Source of the DNA: Lanius collurio
Taxonomy: Eukaryota > Chordata > Aves > Passeriformes > Laniidae
DNA length: 64,000 nt
NCBI GenBank assembly: GCA_020086605.1
Contig: JACBWW010000046.1
Coordinates: 4,949,811-5,013,810, forward strand
Reading direction: 5' to 3'
The notes below the pieces were generated by a model. The model was given only the letters and a program-made list of their open reading frames with translations. It was not told the DNA's origin and ran no database searches. Every line of letters starts with the position of its first letter. The stretch's first letter is position 1. A program made the translations under genes and the position numbers. This document shows positions 63,401 to 64,000 of the stretch, one piece after another.

Positions 63401-63633
63401 AGTGCTGCAGGCGCTGGCTAACGCTGCTGGCACAGCATGGCCCTCCTGTCAGCTGCGTGGGGGCTGCTTCCTCCTGCGCCTGTCCCACCTGTGGACAATT
63501 CTGTACCACACCAGCATCACCAACATGGTCAAACCCCTGTGTGAGCCTCCCCCTTACCTTGCAGATCTGCCCACAACAACAGCGGCCTTGCAGAGGAATG
63601 TGGCAACCACAGCAGGACACCACTCCACTACAG
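60430..63633 (+). CDS. VSIG4: VSIG4 (CRIg, complement receptor of the Ig superfamily), 5' part
   Basis: VSIG4 is a macrophage surface receptor, abundant on mammalian Kupffer cells, that binds C3b and iC3b, clears opsonised particles and dampens T cells. Four exons join in phase 1 throughout, the usual pattern of Ig genes. Exon 1 encodes a signal peptide, exon 2 a V-set domain (C41 to C113, W56), exon 3 a C2-set domain (C164 to C209, W176) and exon 4 a Thr-rich stalk. SGDHVFLSEYRDRV, GTYTCQVTW and GSPPISYRWFR fit VSIG4 closely, and the position beside HSF3 and HEPH matches the mammalian order. The transmembrane and cytoplasmic exons lie beyond the right edge. An N-glycosylation sequon lies at N95. 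A second in-frame ATG is two codons after the chosen start. Confidence 0.9.
61415..61771 (+). CDS. VSIG4: VSIG4 exon 2: V-set Ig domain
   Basis: 119 codons from LELSGPSEVRGVWKESITLP to TKLEVVK, with the Cys41/Trp56/Cys113 core and the SDRGTYTC motif. In mammals this domain contacts the beta chain of C3b. The acceptor is TTCCTGCAG. Confidence 0.93.
62370..62651 (+). CDS. VSIG4: VSIG4 exon 3: C2-set Ig domain
   Basis: 94 codons. TSLTCEASGSPPISYRWFRS and SLRPSDSGTYFCEAENRAAA give the Cys164/Trp176/Cys209 core. Noticeably more GC-rich than exon 2. Confidence 0.92.
62876..62900. repeat. Short TTTA tract in VSIG4 intron 3
   Basis: CATTTATTTATTTATTTGTTTATT, a small imperfect tetranucleotide microsatellite. 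Confidence 0.7.
63131..63195 (+). mobile_element. Degraded CR1 3' end in VSIG4 intron 3
   Basis: GACAGGTTGGACTCAATGGC and a terminal AGATGATTCCGTGAT match the CR1 3' end, with several substitutions in between. Confidence 0.65.
63565..63633 (+). CDS. VSIG4: VSIG4 exon 4: Thr-rich stalk (probable)
   Basis: 23 codons, DLPTTTAALQRNVATTAGHH followed by STT, phase 1 at both ends, behind a TTACCTTGCAG acceptor. Composition fits an O-glycosylated stalk. The GTCGGG donor is weak, so this is less certain than the Ig exons. Confidence 0.6.
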
Positions 63634-64000
63634 GTCGGGCTGAGAGTGGTGATAGCTGATGGCAAGGATGGGGTGTTGGGGCAGTGTGGCACCAGCACTT
63701 TGCAGTGGTTTTTTTGCTGGGGAACAGATTCTTGACTGTATTGATTTTCAGTCCATATGCCTCAGTTTTTAACCCAGGTATTTCTGAAAGCAGATCTTCC
63801 TTCCCCCAGTTTCCATTCCATAGATGGCTTTTTGCTTGGTAATAGGTTGTGCCTCTGTAGGAGTGACTGTACGTGTCTTAGGACTGCTGAAAATGCCATT
63901 TCCTAAGTTTCAGAGCATATAGGATAGGATGTTCTGGGCTTGGTTCTTTTCTAAAGGGCTTTTATGCTTGTTATCTGATCCTGAATTGGAAGCTGCTGAG
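63634..64000 (+). other. VSIG4 intron after exon 4, to window edge
   Basis: No further exon with a fitting phase and membrane-helix coding potential was found before the end of the window. Confidence 0.5.

Noticed and set aside
63346..63735. An extra VSIG4 exon starting after the CAG at 63362
   Set aside because: The acceptor is plausible and the phase could fit, but the frame is Cys/Trp-rich without Ig or stalk character and has no convincing donor. The exon at 63565 fits better.

Overview
The window is vertebrate nuclear DNA, almost certainly from a songbird (passerine). Coding sequence is broken into short exons with GT..AG introns. The interspersed repeats are avian: CR1 LINE 3' ends, a tRNA-Ile-headed SINE with a CR1-type tail of the kind known as TguSINE1 in songbirds, and solo LTRs. 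One GC-rich CpG island carries an assembly gap, as is common in bird assemblies. The gene order GPR83-like / HEPH / HSF3 / VSIG4 matches the block held on mammalian Xq12 (VSIG4-HSF3-HEPH), which in birds lies on chicken 4p or songbird 4A. The chromosome assignment is inferred from gene content.

Layout: (1) 89-466, minus strand: one exon of a GPR83-like receptor whose remaining exons lie beyond the left edge. (2) About 0.5-17.9 kb: noncoding DNA with a 792-bp solo LTR and a TguSINE1-like SINE. (3) 18.1-37.1 kb, minus strand: a complete hephaestin gene (HEPH) in 20 coding exons. I could follow it exon by exon in phase to 1,153 residues, with all copper ligands of the catalytic site present. (4) 37.1-41.3 kb: the HEPH 5' region and a CpG island with a CRE palindrome, a GC box and a CCAAT box. 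This looks like a divergent promoter shared with HSF3. A 379-base run of N (40553-40931) hides most of the first HSF3 exon. (5) 40.5-54.3 kb, plus strand: heat shock factor 3 (HSF3), 12 complete coding exons plus a truncated first exon, all in phase, with no disabling lesion seen. (6) 54.3-60.4 kb: HSF3 3' flank, a second solo LTR (292 bp) and a CR1 scrap. (7) 60.4-64 kb, plus strand: the 5' part of VSIG4 (CRIg), with signal peptide, V-set, C2-set and first stalk exon. Membrane and tail exons are beyond the right edge.

The genes are not one pathway. HEPH is a membrane ferroxidase in iron export, HSF3 a stress transcription factor, VSIG4 a macrophage complement receptor, and GPR83-like a class A receptor. 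What links them is conserved synteny and, for HEPH and HSF3, a probable common promoter region. The points most worth checking are two splice choices. In HEPH, competing donors would switch between a membrane-anchored and a secreted ferroxidase. In HSF3, intron retention would swap the C-terminal activation region. I found no CRISPR array, operon or other system of a new kind in this window.
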